Assembly: GCF_037031285.1 (NCBI RefSeq)
Contig: NZ_JAYEZO010000002.1
Location: forward strand, 1,209,938-1,273,937
Length of the DNA: 64,000 bases
Direction: 5' to 3'
Source of the DNA: Halobellus sp. LT62
Lineage (GTDB): Archaea > Halobacteriota > Halobacteria > Halobacteriales > Haloferacaceae
Positions 18,151-27,301 of the stretch are shown here, piece after piece (the stretch's first letter is position 1; each line of letters opens with the position of its first letter). The notes beneath the pieces were generated by a model, which did not search any database, was not told the origin of the DNA, and saw only the letters and a program-made list of their open reading frames with translations. Made by a program: the position numbers and the translations under genes.

Positions 18151-18289
18151 CATCTTGGGACAGCGTCGATTTTTCACCGAGAGAGCGTCGCTCGTCTCGC
18201 CGATAGTGTAAACCCGACCGGCGTCGTAGTTCGAGGAGGGTCCGACCGGACCGCCACCAAGAAGATGTGACACCGTCGGATTCCGCACT

Positions 18290-20056
18290 ATGTCGACTGA
18301 ATCAGACGACCCCTACGTTCGAGCAACGACCGTCGACGAGGCGAAGACGAACAGCCCACAGACGATTCGTGTCGACGGCCGCGTCATCGGCCTCTTCTAC
18401 CACGAGGGGGAGTTCTACGCCACCGACAACCGGTGTCCGCACATGGGATTTCCGCTCACAGAGGGGTCCGTTGACGACGGGGTACTCACGTGCCCGTGGC
18501 ATCACGCGCGGTTCGAGCTCTCTTGCGGCGACACGTTCGACCCGTTCGCCGACGACGTCCGGACCTATCCAGTCACGGTTCGAGAGGGCGACGTGTACGT
18601 CGACCCGAATCCGGCGCGTGATCGTTCGCCCGAGGAACACTGGCGCGACCGACTCGATCACAGCCTCCGGGAGAACATCGACCTGATCACGGCGAAGTCG
18701 GTCATCGGACTCGACGACGCCGGGGTATCGTACACGGAGCCGGTTCGAATCGGGATCGAGTTCGGCACACGCTACCGGGACGACGGCTGGGGGCGCGGGC
18801 TCACGACGCTAGTCGCGATGGCGAATCTCCTCGCGGACCTCCACCCCGAGGACCGACGTCGAGCCCTCTACGTGGGTCTCACGGCGGTTGCCGACGATTG
18901 CTCCGGTGAACCGCCGTTCTTCGTTCAGGAGGCGCTCTCGACCGATGACGTCGCCGCCGATCGGCTCGCGGAGTGGTTCCGAGAGAACATCGAAGTCCGC
19001 GACTCCGACGGGGCCGAACGCGTGCTCCGGGCCGCGATCGCGGCGGACGCCGACGAGTCGGCCCTCGCAGGGATGCTCGTCGCGGCCGCCACCGATCACC
19101 GCTATCTCGACTCCGGGCATCGACTCGACTTCGTCAACAAGGCGTTCGAGGCGCTCGATCACGTCGGATGGGAACACGTCGACGCGGTGCTCCCGAGTCT
19201 CGTCCCCGGACTCGCGTCCGCCGACCGAGCCGAGGAGAACTCGTCGTGGCGGCAACCGATCGACGTCGCTCAACTCTGTTTCGACGCCGCGGACGAACTC
19301 CCCGAACTGATCGAAGCGAGCGCGGAGCAGCGCAGAGCGGGCGCGGAGAAGCCGTGGACCGAACCGGACGGCGTTCTCGACGTCCTCTTGGGGGACGACC
19401 CTCACGAGATCATCGACGCGTTGACGGCGGCCGTCTCCGACGGGGCGAGCGTCGAGGATCTCGCGCTCCTCGTCGCTCACGCGGCCGGACGCCGCGTCGC
19501 TCACTTCGGCACGAGCAACGAGTTCCGCGACTGGAACACCGTCCACCACACCTACACGTACGCGAACGCGGTCTACGGACTCGGCCGGCGGACCGACGCC
19601 CCGGAGGCGTATCGCGGGGTCTTCGACGCCGCGATGTCCGTCTATCTCGACCGGTTTCTCAACACGCCGCCGGCCCCGCTTCCCGACCCGGGCGGCGACG
19701 GTGACCCCGGGGAACTCTTAGACGAACTACTCGCGTGCTTCGAGGTCGAATCCGACGAGGAGGTCAACCGGGCTGGCCGACTCACCGCCGAGTACCTCGC
19801 CGCCGGCGGGGACGCGGCGGAATTGAAGCGCGAACTCGGTGAGGTGCTCCTTCGAGAAGACGTCGGATTCCATCCCCGACAGAACCTCGAAGCGGCGTTC
19901 ACCCAGTACGAAGCCGACGACGGGGAGCGTTCCCGAGTCCATCTCATCGCCGCGGCACGGTTCCTCGCCGCGCACACGCCGACCCGGCGAGCGAGCGAAC
20001 AGACGTTCCGCATCGCCGAGCGGCTCAACCGGGGGGAACAGATCCACGAGGAGTAA
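18290..20056 (+). CDS. Rieske [2Fe-2S] domain fused to a large helical domain
   Basis: A 588-aa protein. Residues about 8-105 form a Rieske ferredoxin-type domain with both cluster motifs, CPHMGF (about 49) and CPWHHARF (about 67). The remaining approximately 470 residues are alpha-helical and contain a conserved-looking His-rich stretch VAHAAGRRVAHFGTSNEF...DWNTVHHTYTYANAV (about 395-428). This is not the alpha-subunit catalytic domain of ring-hydroxylating oxygenases: no 2-His-1-Asp mononuclear iron motif of that type is visible. The helical domain could be an oxidase of the questin-oxidase sort, but I am not sure. Soluble, cytosolic. Confidence 0.85.
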   Translation: MSTESDDPYVRATTVDEAKTNSPQTIRVDGRVIGLFYHEGEFYATDNRCPHMGFPLTEGSVDDGVLTCPWHHARFELSCGDTFDPFADDVRTYPVTVREGDVYVDPNPARDRSPEEHWRDRLDHSLRENIDLITAKSVIGLDDAGVSYTEPVRIGIEFGTRYRDDGWGRGLTTLVAMANLLADLHPEDRRRALYVGLTAVADDCSGEPPFFVQEALSTDDVAADRLAEWFRENIEVRDSDGAERVLRAAIAADADESALAGMLVAAATDHRYLDSGHRLDFVNKAFEALDHVGWEHVDAVLPSLVPGLASADRAEENSSWRQPIDVAQLCFDAADELPELIEASAEQRRAGAEKPWTEPDGVLDVLLGDDPHEIIDALTAAVSDGASVEDLALLVAHAAGRRVAHFGTSNEFRDWNTVHHTYTYANAVYGLGRRTDAPEAYRGVFDAAMSVYLDRFLNTPPAPLPDPGGDGDPGELLDELLACFEVESDEEVNRAGRLTAEYLAAGGDAAELKRELGEVLLREDVGFHPRQNLEAAFTQYEADDGERSRVHLIAAARFLAAHTPTRRASEQTFRIAERLNRGEQIHEE

Positions 20057-20109
20057 TCGGAGAGTGAGTGACCGAGACTTCTTTAACCGAGTCAATCGTT
20101 CTCAAGACC

Positions 20110-21216
20110 GTGACCACGCTCGTCCTCTGCGTCGACCGGTCCAACGACATCGGTCGGACCGCAGGGCTGGAGATGCCGATCATCGGCTGGGAGGCCGTTC
20201 AGTCGCTCGTCACCGACGTCGGACTGGCGGATCCGGAGGACTCGAGCGTCAATTGCTTATTAGAAGCGCTGCGCGTCGCCCGCGACCTCCGAGACGAGCG
20301 CGAGGAGACCGTCGTCGCCGTCGTCTCCGGCGGCACCGACTCGCTCGTCGGCGCTGACCGGTCGCTGGCGGCGCAGGTGGACTCCCTCGTCGACACGTAC
20401 GATCCCGACTCGGCGATCGTCGTCCTCGATTCCGCCAACGACGAGCGAGTCGTCCCCGCCATCGAGAGCCGCGTTCGGATCGACTCGGTCGACCGGGTCG
20501 TCGTCCGTCAAGCGCACGACATCGAGTCGACGTACTACCTCCTCAAGCAGTTCCTCGGGGACGAGGAGCTGCGGACGACGATCCTCGTTCCCCTCGGTGC
20601 GACGCTGCTCTTACTGCCGATCCTCCTCTCGCAGTTCTCGCCGGCCATCGCGCTGGCGGGCCTCGCCTCGCTCTTGGGTGCCGTGCTGCTGTACAAAGGG
20701 CTCGCGATCGACGAACTCCTGTCTGAAGTCCCCGAGCGGACCCGAGAGGCGCTGTACTCCGGGCGCGTCTCCGTCGTCACCTACGCCGTCAGCCTCGGGT
20801 TGGGGCTCGTCGGCATCTTCCTCGGCGCGCTCTCGGTCACGCCGCAGGGGGGCCCCGAGTACGTCGTGGTCCGGACGATGCAGTTCACCCACAGCGCCGT
20901 GCCGTGGCTGGCGCTCGCCGCGCTAACCGCGAGCGCCGGGCGATTGCTCGACGAACTCATCGGTACGGACGAGATCAGCACGCCGTATCTGAACCTCCCG
21001 TTCGGCGTGGTCGCGCTCGGGCTCGTCGTCCGGGGCTTCGCGGGGTGGTTCCTCCAGCGAGAGGGCGTCCTCGCCGACCCCCAACTGTGGGGCGTCGTCG
21101 TGACGCCCCAGCAACGGCTCGCGGCGTTCATCGTCGCGGGTATCGTCGTGAGCGTCGTCGGCGTCCGCGTCGCCGCGAGCGTCACCGGCGAGTCGATCGA
21201 CGACGTCGCGCAGTGA
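20110..21216 (+). CDS. DUF373 family membrane protein
   Basis: A 368-aa protein. The N-terminal cytosolic domain (TTLVLCVDRSNDIGRTAG ... VVSGGTDSLVGADRSL) is the DUF373 signature of archaea, followed by six or so transmembrane helices from about 170 on. I use the GTG at 20110 because it begins exactly at the conserved domain and a TTTAA box lies about 18 nt upstream at 20092; a GTG at 20068 would add 14 residues. The function is unknown. Confidence 0.85.
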   Translation: MTTLVLCVDRSNDIGRTAGLEMPIIGWEAVQSLVTDVGLADPEDSSVNCLLEALRVARDLRDEREETVVAVVSGGTDSLVGADRSLAAQVDSLVDTYDPDSAIVVLDSANDERVVPAIESRVRIDSVDRVVVRQAHDIESTYYLLKQFLGDEELRTTILVPLGATLLLLPILLSQFSPAIALAGLASLLGAVLLYKGLAIDELLSEVPERTREALYSGRVSVVTYAVSLGLGLVGIFLGALSVTPQGGPEYVVVRTMQFTHSAVPWLALAALTASAGRLLDELIGTDEISTPYLNLPFGVVALGLVVRGFAGWFLQREGVLADPQLWGVVVTPQQRLAAFIVAGIVVSVVGVRVAASVTGESIDDVAQ

Positions 21217-21255
21217 GTCGAGGAGACGGCGGTTTTTTCCGAGGGCGATCCCCGA

Positions 21256-22080
21256 TCACCACGGCGCGAAACTCGGATCGACCTGCCGGTCGGTCCGATC
21301 GATCGCGTCGATGGCGGCGACGTCCTCGGTGTCGAGGTCGAGATCCAGCGAGCGCCAGTTGTCTAGGATGTGCGCCTCGCTCGACGCCTTCGGGATCGCG
21401 GTCACGCCCTTCTCGCGGAGCCACGCGAGCGACACCTGCGCCTCGCTGGCGTCGTGCTTCTCGGCGATTTCGGTGAGCTCGGGAACGTCGAACACCTTCC
21501 CACGGGCCAGCGGCGAGTACGCGACGAGTTCGACGTCACGCGCGGCACAGTGCTCGCGCAATTCCGCCTGTTGGAGCAGCGGATTCATCTCGATTTGATT
21601 CGCGAAGATCGGCGCGTCCGCGCGCTCGATCGCCTCGTCGACCTGCTCGGGCAGGAAGTTGCTGATCCCGATGCGGTCGATCCTCCCGTCGTCGACGAGT
21701 TCGTCGAACGCGCGGAACGTTCCCTCGGGGTCGTACGATCGCGAGGGCCAGTGGACGTACAGCAGGTCGACAGAGTCGACGCCGAGCCGTTCGAGACTCC
21801 GGTCGGCTGTCGCCAGCACGTCGTCGTACGCGAGGTTGTCGATCCAGACCTTCGTCGCGAGGAAAACGTCCTCGCGGTCGACGTCGGTAGCGGCGATGCC
21901 ACGGCCGACGTGCTCCTCGTTCCCGTACGCCTGTGCGGTGTCGACGTGGCGATACCCCGCTTCGATCGCCGTCGCGACTGTCTCGGCGCACGCGTCGGGA
22001 TCGTCGTTCTGCCACGTGCCGAGGCCGAGCATCGGCATCCCGTTCGCGAGCGGTGCGCGTCGCTGTTCGTGGTGACTCAT
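21256..22080 (-). CDS. Aldo/keto reductase
   Basis: A 274-aa TIM-barrel NADPH-dependent reductase. The catalytic tetrad can be read: Asp and Tyr in RHVDTAQAYGNEEHVG, Lys in VFLATKVW, His in DLLYVHWPS. The cofactor-binding end has IPKASSEAHILDN. Closest to the 2,5-diketo-D-gluconate reductase/YvgN type by length and motif wording. The start MSHHEQRR is used since the seven codons before it extend past a better TATA spacing. The substrate is unknown. Confidence 0.92.
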   Translation of the reverse strand: MSHHEQRRAPLANGMPMLGLGTWQNDDPDACAETVATAIEAGYRHVDTAQAYGNEEHVGRGIAATDVDREDVFLATKVWIDNLAYDDVLATADRSLERLGVDSVDLLYVHWPSRSYDPEGTFRAFDELVDDGRIDRIGISNFLPEQVDEAIERADAPIFANQIEMNPLLQQAELREHCAARDVELVAYSPLARGKVFDVPELTEIAEKHDASEAQVSLAWLREKGVTAIPKASSEAHILDNWRSLDLDLDTEDVAAIDAIDRTDRQVDPSFAPW

Positions 22081-22152
22081 ACGCGAATAGAGGCCCGCCA
22101 ATCGGTTAGGGGTTTGGACAGCGGGTGGTCCGTCGCTCGGCCGACCGTCGTG

Positions 22153-23388
22153 TCACTCGGCGAGTCGCTGTTTCGCGAACCGCGCGAGCAACGGCACGTC
22201 ATCGAGATGTACGAGTTTCGAGAGGCTCCGAATGCTACCGCCGTTGGCGTCGCTGAGCGTTTTCACGTCCATCGCGTTCAGATCGGCCATCAGGCGGTCG
22301 TAGCGGTCGTTCGTAGCGAGGTACAGCAACTGGGTCATCGTCAACCGCGTGCGCATATCCGGCGCGACGCGGGCGTGCCAGAGGTCGTCGTAGACGGCCA
22401 TCGCCTCGGCGGACGTGTCCGTTCGCGACCCCATCAGGCAGCGGTCCGCCGTGATGGCGGCGGCGCGCGCGGACTCCATACACTTGTGGATTCCCTCGCC
22501 CCATAGCGGATCGATAGTCGGCACGGTATCGCCGATGGCCATGAAACTGTCCGTGCTGAGGCTATCGGGCATCTGGATGTGGGCGCTGCCGCGGTGCTGC
22601 TGTTTGTCCGCTATCCGCCGGGCGTCAGCGAACCGGGGGTCGGTATCCAGCCAGTAGTGGAGGTGGTCGTCAATGCTCTTCGACGTGTCGCCGTACTGCT
22701 GGTAACTCTCGTTCTGGATGTAACAGAGGCCGACTTTCGCGGTGTCGCCGCCCGTGTGGAAGATCCACGAGTAGCCGCCGGGTGCGTACTCGTGGTCGAG
22801 GCGCAGCATCATCGCGTTCGTGAGATCCGCGAACTCGGGGTGATCGACGTCGACGCCCTCCATCTCCCACTCGATGCCGACCGCCTGGTTCTTCCGCTCG
22901 AGGCCGCAGACGTCGAGTTTCTTCGCGAGCGGTGCAGCCGGCCCCGTGGCGTCCACGATGATCTCGCCGTAGGCCTCCTCGTCGCCGGCGTACCGGACGC
23001 CGACGGCCTCGCCGTCCTCCACGATCGGGTTGTTCACGCGCGCCTCGAAGCGGTACTCCGCGCCGTGCTCGCGCCCTTCCGCGACCAGCCACCGCTTGAA
23101 ATCCGCGAATTCGAGGACTGCACCGGGCTGGTTCTGGACGAAGTACTCGTTGGGGGACTCGAGGACGACCTCGTCGGTGTAGTTCATCACGACGTCGTCG
23201 GGAATCCCGAACGCGCCCGTCATCGACGCGAACGTCCCCGCCGTGGACTTGTTCGACTGCCGCGGGAACCCGTCTTCAGGTTCGGCTTCCAGCACGAGCA
23301 CGTCGTACTCGCGCTGCGCGAGATCTCGCGCGCACTGTGCTCCGGCCGGCCCCGCGCCGGCGATAACGACGTCGTAGTACTCAGACAT
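22153..23388 (-). CDS. Geranylgeranyl reductase family flavoprotein
   Basis: A 411-aa FAD-dependent oxidoreductase. The Rossmann FAD motif VVIAGAGPAGAQCARDLA is at the N-terminus, the GD motif FMAIGDTVPTIDPLWGEGIHKCMESA at about 285-310. This family includes the enzymes that saturate archaeal geranylgeranyl lipid chains. The absence of a paired ferredoxin gene leaves the electron donor open. Which isoprenoid it reduces is not evident. Confidence 0.82.
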   Translation of the reverse strand: MSEYYDVVIAGAGPAGAQCARDLAQREYDVLVLEAEPEDGFPRQSNKSTAGTFASMTGAFGIPDDVVMNYTDEVVLESPNEYFVQNQPGAVLEFADFKRWLVAEGREHGAEYRFEARVNNPIVEDGEAVGVRYAGDEEAYGEIIVDATGPAAPLAKKLDVCGLERKNQAVGIEWEMEGVDVDHPEFADLTNAMMLRLDHEYAPGGYSWIFHTGGDTAKVGLCYIQNESYQQYGDTSKSIDDHLHYWLDTDPRFADARRIADKQQHRGSAHIQMPDSLSTDSFMAIGDTVPTIDPLWGEGIHKCMESARAAAITADRCLMGSRTDTSAEAMAVYDDLWHARVAPDMRTRLTMTQLLYLATNDRYDRLMADLNAMDVKTLSDANGGSIRSLSKLVHLDDVPLLARFAKQRLAE

Positions 23389-23752
23389 AGCGTATTTCCG
23401 TAGTGTGCGTTGGCTGCGTGCACCGAAATTCCGGTGCGGTGGTCCCGCGGACGCCGCGTTGCGGGCGCTGTCCGGCCCGCTCGCGTCCTCGACCGACTGT
23501 CGCGACGTCAGCGATCATTGTCACTCGTGGTAAGTCAGGCGGCGGGTAAAAAACACGCCGGAACGTTCCTGACGCCCGCGAGAGGGCGGAATACCGCGGA
23601 GAGCGATCACGGTGGGTGAGCCGCGCATCGGCGCGCGCAGCGCGCCGTTCACCGTGAGCGAGCGGAGGTCCCGAGAGCCGAGAGCGAACGGGAGCACGAG
23701 AGAACTCCGTTCTCCCGGAGCGAGCAAGGGTATCCACCGAAGTAAAAAGGTC
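23389..23752. other. Gene-free interval with GC-rich palindromic repeat
   Basis: Between the flavoprotein start and the korB stop. The left part holds the promoter region of the flavoprotein (AT-rich stretch near 23515-23560). The right part (about 23610-23745) is a dense set of short palindromes, for instance CGCGCAGCGCGCC and GGTGAACGGCGCGC-like arms, and GAGAACTCCGTTCTC at 23700-23714, of the type haloarchaea carry behind genes. No convincing ORF. Confidence 0.5.
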
Positions 23753-24616
23753 CTAGTAGAACTCGCGGACGAGGTCCATCGCGCCCTCGGGCGCGCCCTC
23801 GTCGATTTCGGACATATTCGTATCGAGCCCGTGCTTCTCGCCGTACGGGACCGACTTCTCCGACTGCCAGATGACGCCTTGATACTCCTTGCTGGCGTCG
23901 AGGATCTTCTCTTTGGCGGCGTCGTAGTCGGTCGGGTCGTGTCCCTCCTCGGCGACGTCGACGAGGCTGTCGCGGAAGTAGTCGTAGGTGTCGACGTCGT
24001 TGAACGTCACGCACGGGCTGAACACGTTGACGAAGCCGAAGCCGTCGTGCTCGATTGCCTCTTGGACGATCTCTGCGTGCCGCTGGGCGTCCGTCGAGAA
24101 CGACTGCGCGATGAACGTCGCGCCCGACGCGAGCGCGAGCGCCATCGGGTTCACCGGGGGCTGCTGCGGTCCCTCGGGCGTCGTCGACGTCTCGAAGTCC
24201 ATCCGCGAGGTCGGCGAGGCCTGCCCCTTCGTCAGTCCGTAGATGCGGTTGTCCATCACGACGTACGTCATATCGACGTTGCGCCGGACTGCGTGAACGA
24301 AGTGGCCCGCGCCGATCGAGTAGCCGTCGCCGTCGCCGCCCGCGACCATCACTTCGAGATCGGGGTTCGCGAGTTTGACTCCGGTGCCGACCGGGAGCGC
24401 GCGGCCGTGAACGCCGTGAAGCGCGTACGAGCGCATATACGTCCCGATCTTGCCGGAACAGCCGATCCCGGCGACGATGAAGGTGTTGTCGGGGTCGTTG
24501 CCCGTCTGGGCCAGCGCCTTCATCATCCCGTTCATCGTCCCGAAGTCGCCGCAGCCGGGACACCACGTCGGTTGCTTGTCTGATTTGAAATCCGTGAATC
24601 GAACGTCCGAGCTCAT
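23753..24616 (-). CDS. korB: 2-oxoacid:ferredoxin oxidoreductase, beta subunit (KorB type)
   Basis: A 287-aa TPP-binding subunit. The cysteine motif TWCPGCGDFG at the N-terminus and MVAGGDGDGYSIGAGHFVHA (TPP/Mg site, about 88-107) identify it. With the alpha subunit it oxidatively decarboxylates a 2-oxoacid to acyl-CoA, reducing ferredoxin. The start codon overlaps the alpha-subunit stop by 4 nt (ATGA). The 2-oxoglutarate assignment rests on the partner's N-terminus. Confidence 0.85.
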   Translation of the reverse strand: MSSDVRFTDFKSDKQPTWCPGCGDFGTMNGMMKALAQTGNDPDNTFIVAGIGCSGKIGTYMRSYALHGVHGRALPVGTGVKLANPDLEVMVAGGDGDGYSIGAGHFVHAVRRNVDMTYVVMDNRIYGLTKGQASPTSRMDFETSTTPEGPQQPPVNPMALALASGATFIAQSFSTDAQRHAEIVQEAIEHDGFGFVNVFSPCVTFNDVDTYDYFRDSLVDVAEEGHDPTDYDAAKEKILDASKEYQGVIWQSEKSVPYGEKHGLDTNMSEIDEGAPEGAMDLVREFY

Positions 24617-26367
24617 TGGTCTGCCTCCTGAAGCGCCGCTTTGATATCGTTTGCGAGTTCGTCGGCCTTGAACCGCACGCCGTCGTACTTGTTCACGCGG
24701 TCGACGCGCGTGAGCGTGTCGTGCTCGACGACGTCGGCGAACTGGCCGGTGGCGTTACACTCGACGACGACGACGTTCTCCGCCGATTCGACCTCGTCAG
24801 TCAGGTCCGGTCGCGGGAACAGATACGGAACCGAGAGGAAGTTGACGTCGACGCCCTCCTCCTCGAGGAATTCGATCGCCTCGGTCATCGCGCCCTCGTT
24901 CGAGCCCCACGAGATGACGAGGTTCTCCGACTCGCTGTCGCCGAACTCGCGGGGTGAGAAGTCCTCTCGCTCCCGCGCGGTCTCGACCTTCCGGTTGCGC
25001 TTGTCGACCTGTTCGACGCGCATCTCGGTGTCTTCGGTCCGGCGGCCGAGTTCGTCGTGTTCGAGCCCCGTCGACATATGAACGCCGCCGTCGGTGCCGG
25101 GGAACGCCCGCGGGGAAACGCCGTCGTCGGTGAGCGCGTGGGCCTTGAACTGTCCCTTCTCGTTCTGCCACTCCTCGATCGACTCCTCGTCGACGACCTT
25201 TCCGCGGTCGACTTCGACGTCGTCCATATCGAAGGCCTCCGGCGGGAACGTCTGCTCGGTGACGGCCATCGCGAGGTCGGCCGCGATGTACACCGGCGTC
25301 TGGTACTTCTCGGCGAGGTTGAACGCTTCGACTGTCTTCCAGAAACACTCGGAAATCGACGTGGGACCGAGAACGAACCGCGGGATCTCGCCGTGGCCGC
25401 CGTACAGCATCATGTTCAGATCGCCCTGTTCCTGCTTGGTCGGCATCCCCGTCGAGGGACCCGAGCGCATCACGTCGACGATGACGAGCGGCGTCTCCGA
25501 GGTCGCGACGAGTCCGAACGTCTCGGTCATCAGATCGATTCCGGGCCCCGACGTCGCGGTCATCGACCGCGCGCCGGCCCGCGCCGCGCCGAGCGCGATG
25601 TTGATGGCCGACAGCTCGTCTTCGGCCTGCACGACGTGTCCACCGAACTGCTCGATCCGGCCCGTCAGATACTCCATCACGTCGGTCGCGGGCGTGATCG
25701 GATAGCCGGCGTAGAACTTACAGCCCGCGGCGATCGCGCCCATCCCGATCGCCTCGTCGCCGTTGAGCAGGACGTAGTCGTTGTCGGTCGTCTCGAGTTC
25801 GTAGTCGAACTCGTGGTCGTGCTCCTCGGCGACGTAGTCGCGGCCGGCACGGGCGGCCTCCTTGTTGTTGTCGACGAGCGACTGTCCCTTCGAGCCGAAT
25901 CGCTTTTCGAGGGCGCTGTCGAGGTTCTCGATCGGGAAGTCCGACACTTCACAGGCCGCGCCGAGCGCGACGACGTTGCGCATAATCGCGCCGCCCGCCT
26001 CCTCGGCGAGCCGCTTCAGAGGGACGTCGAGACCGATCATTCCATCGGGGATCTCGACGTTCTCCATCGTGGTCCGGTCGCCGTCGTAGATGATCACCGA
26101 ACCCTCGTGGAGCTCATCGAGGTTCTCGTCGATCGTCCGCGGCGTCAGCGCGATGAGGACGTCGAGACGGTCGACGACGCTCTGGACGGGGTCCACCGCG
26201 GTCCGAACTTTATACGCCGTGTAGCCGCCGCGGATCCGTGAGGCGAAGTCCTTCGACGTGAACACGTGCCGCCCCGCTCGCGAGAGCGCTTGGGCGAAGA
26301 TTTTTCCCGTCGAGTCGATGCCATCGCCGGCCTCCCCGCCGATGGCCCAGTTGAAGTCCGCAGGCAT
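24613..26367 (-). CDS. korA: 2-oxoacid:ferredoxin oxidoreductase, fused gamma-alpha subunit (KorA type)
   Basis: A 584-aa protein with the gamma domain first (FNWAIGGEAGDGIDSTGKIF, about 4-190) and then the TPP-type pyrimidine-binding alpha domain (YVLLNGDEAIGMGAIAAGCKFYAGYPITPATDVMEYL from about 215). The gamma-alpha fusion is the haloarchaeal two-subunit form, which lacks a delta ferredoxin domain. The N-terminal wording is that of the haloarchaeal KorA enzyme more than of PorA, so 2-oxoglutarate is the likelier substrate (from memory, not from an alignment). Confidence 0.85.
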   Translation of the reverse strand: MPADFNWAIGGEAGDGIDSTGKIFAQALSRAGRHVFTSKDFASRIRGGYTAYKVRTAVDPVQSVVDRLDVLIALTPRTIDENLDELHEGSVIIYDGDRTTMENVEIPDGMIGLDVPLKRLAEEAGGAIMRNVVALGAACEVSDFPIENLDSALEKRFGSKGQSLVDNNKEAARAGRDYVAEEHDHEFDYELETTDNDYVLLNGDEAIGMGAIAAGCKFYAGYPITPATDVMEYLTGRIEQFGGHVVQAEDELSAINIALGAARAGARSMTATSGPGIDLMTETFGLVATSETPLVIVDVMRSGPSTGMPTKQEQGDLNMMLYGGHGEIPRFVLGPTSISECFWKTVEAFNLAEKYQTPVYIAADLAMAVTEQTFPPEAFDMDDVEVDRGKVVDEESIEEWQNEKGQFKAHALTDDGVSPRAFPGTDGGVHMSTGLEHDELGRRTEDTEMRVEQVDKRNRKVETAREREDFSPREFGDSESENLVISWGSNEGAMTEAIEFLEEEGVDVNFLSVPYLFPRPDLTDEVESAENVVVVECNATGQFADVVEHDTLTRVDRVNKYDGVRFKADELANDIKAALQEADQ

Positions 26368-26622
26368 GTGGCTAGGGGGTACCCTTGGACCGAAGAAAAG
26401 CCTTCTGAAAGGCCTTGAAAAAAGGGGTGGCGTGGTACGCACAAAACTTTACGAATATGATTCTAAATCGGCGTACTTCGGTAGTAACGTCTATCAATTC
26501 GCAAATATTGCGTCCATAACTGATCAAACGTAGATCTCGTACGCCAAACGTCGAGACAGTTCCGAACGTGGAATCGGCTTCGGAAGGCAACTGACTTTTC
26601 ACCGGCACGCAAACGCCTGCGT

Positions 26623-27267
26623 ATGGACGCAACAGTCGCCATCAGTGCGGTCCGTGACGTCGGACAGCGAACGGTCGCGCTCGAGTTGGAGTCGCCGGAA
26701 GGGTTCGACGCCGAGCCCGGGCAGTTCGTGAAGCTCTCGGCCACGATCGACGGCGAGGGATACGCCCGGTTCTACACGCTCTCCTCGCCCGGCGTCGACG
26801 ACACGTTCGAGGTCACCGTCGGCGTCGACCCCGAGGAGGCGGGACCGTTCAGTCAGTTCCTCCTCGATCTCGAACCCGGCGATGGATTGGAGATCTCGGG
26901 ACCGTTCGGCAACAGCTACTACGATGGCGAAGCCCGCGTCGTGGTCCTCGCCGGCGGTCCGGGGATCGGCCCCGCGGTCGGGATCGCCGAGGCGGCCGTC
27001 GCCGACGATCACGACGCCGCGATCGTCTACCGGACCGACGCCCCCGCCCACGAAGATCGACTTGACGACCTCCGAGATGCAGGCGCGGCTGTCACCGTCG
27101 TCGACGAGAGCGACGCCATCGACGAGGCGGTGAGCGCCGCGCTCACCGGCGACACCGACGAGCAGGTGTTCGTCTACGGCTTCGCCGGCTTCGTCGCCGA
27201 CGCGGTGAGCGCCCTCGAGGCCGCGGGCGTCGACCCCGACGGGGCGAAGATCGAGAACTTCGGCTGA
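26623..27267 (+). CDS. Small FAD/NAD(P)-binding reductase of the ferredoxin-NADP reductase superfamily
   Basis: A 214-aa protein. The FAD-binding beta-barrel has the RFYTLSSP motif (RxYS/T, about 47-54) and EPGQFVKLS, and the nucleotide-binding half has VVVLAGGPGIGPAVGIAEA with the GGPGIxP loop (about 110-117). There is no iron-sulfur domain. It probably transfers electrons between NAD(P)H and a soluble carrier such as ferredoxin. The nearby 2-oxoacid:ferredoxin oxidoreductase would supply reduced ferredoxin, though the two genes diverge. Confidence 0.88.
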   Translation: MDATVAISAVRDVGQRTVALELESPEGFDAEPGQFVKLSATIDGEGYARFYTLSSPGVDDTFEVTVGVDPEEAGPFSQFLLDLEPGDGLEISGPFGNSYYDGEARVVVLAGGPGIGPAVGIAEAAVADDHDAAIVYRTDAPAHEDRLDDLRDAGAAVTVVDESDAIDEAVSAALTGDTDEQVFVYGFAGFVADAVSALEAAGVDPDGAKIENFG

Positions 27268-27301
27268 CTTCGAAAGCTGGCACCTCGGTCGACTCTATCG
27301 C

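Noticed and set aside
17212..18288. Antisense frame of the coiled-coil gene that looks like a leucine-rich membrane protein
   Set aside because: Produced by the reverse complement of the Glu/Lys/Arg codons (GAG to CTC); the plus-strand protein has clear heptads and a terminator.
24613..26367. Calling the two-subunit oxidoreductase pyruvate-specific (porAB)
   Set aside because: The N-terminal wording fits KorA better from memory; substrate still uncertain so the domain call is kept general.
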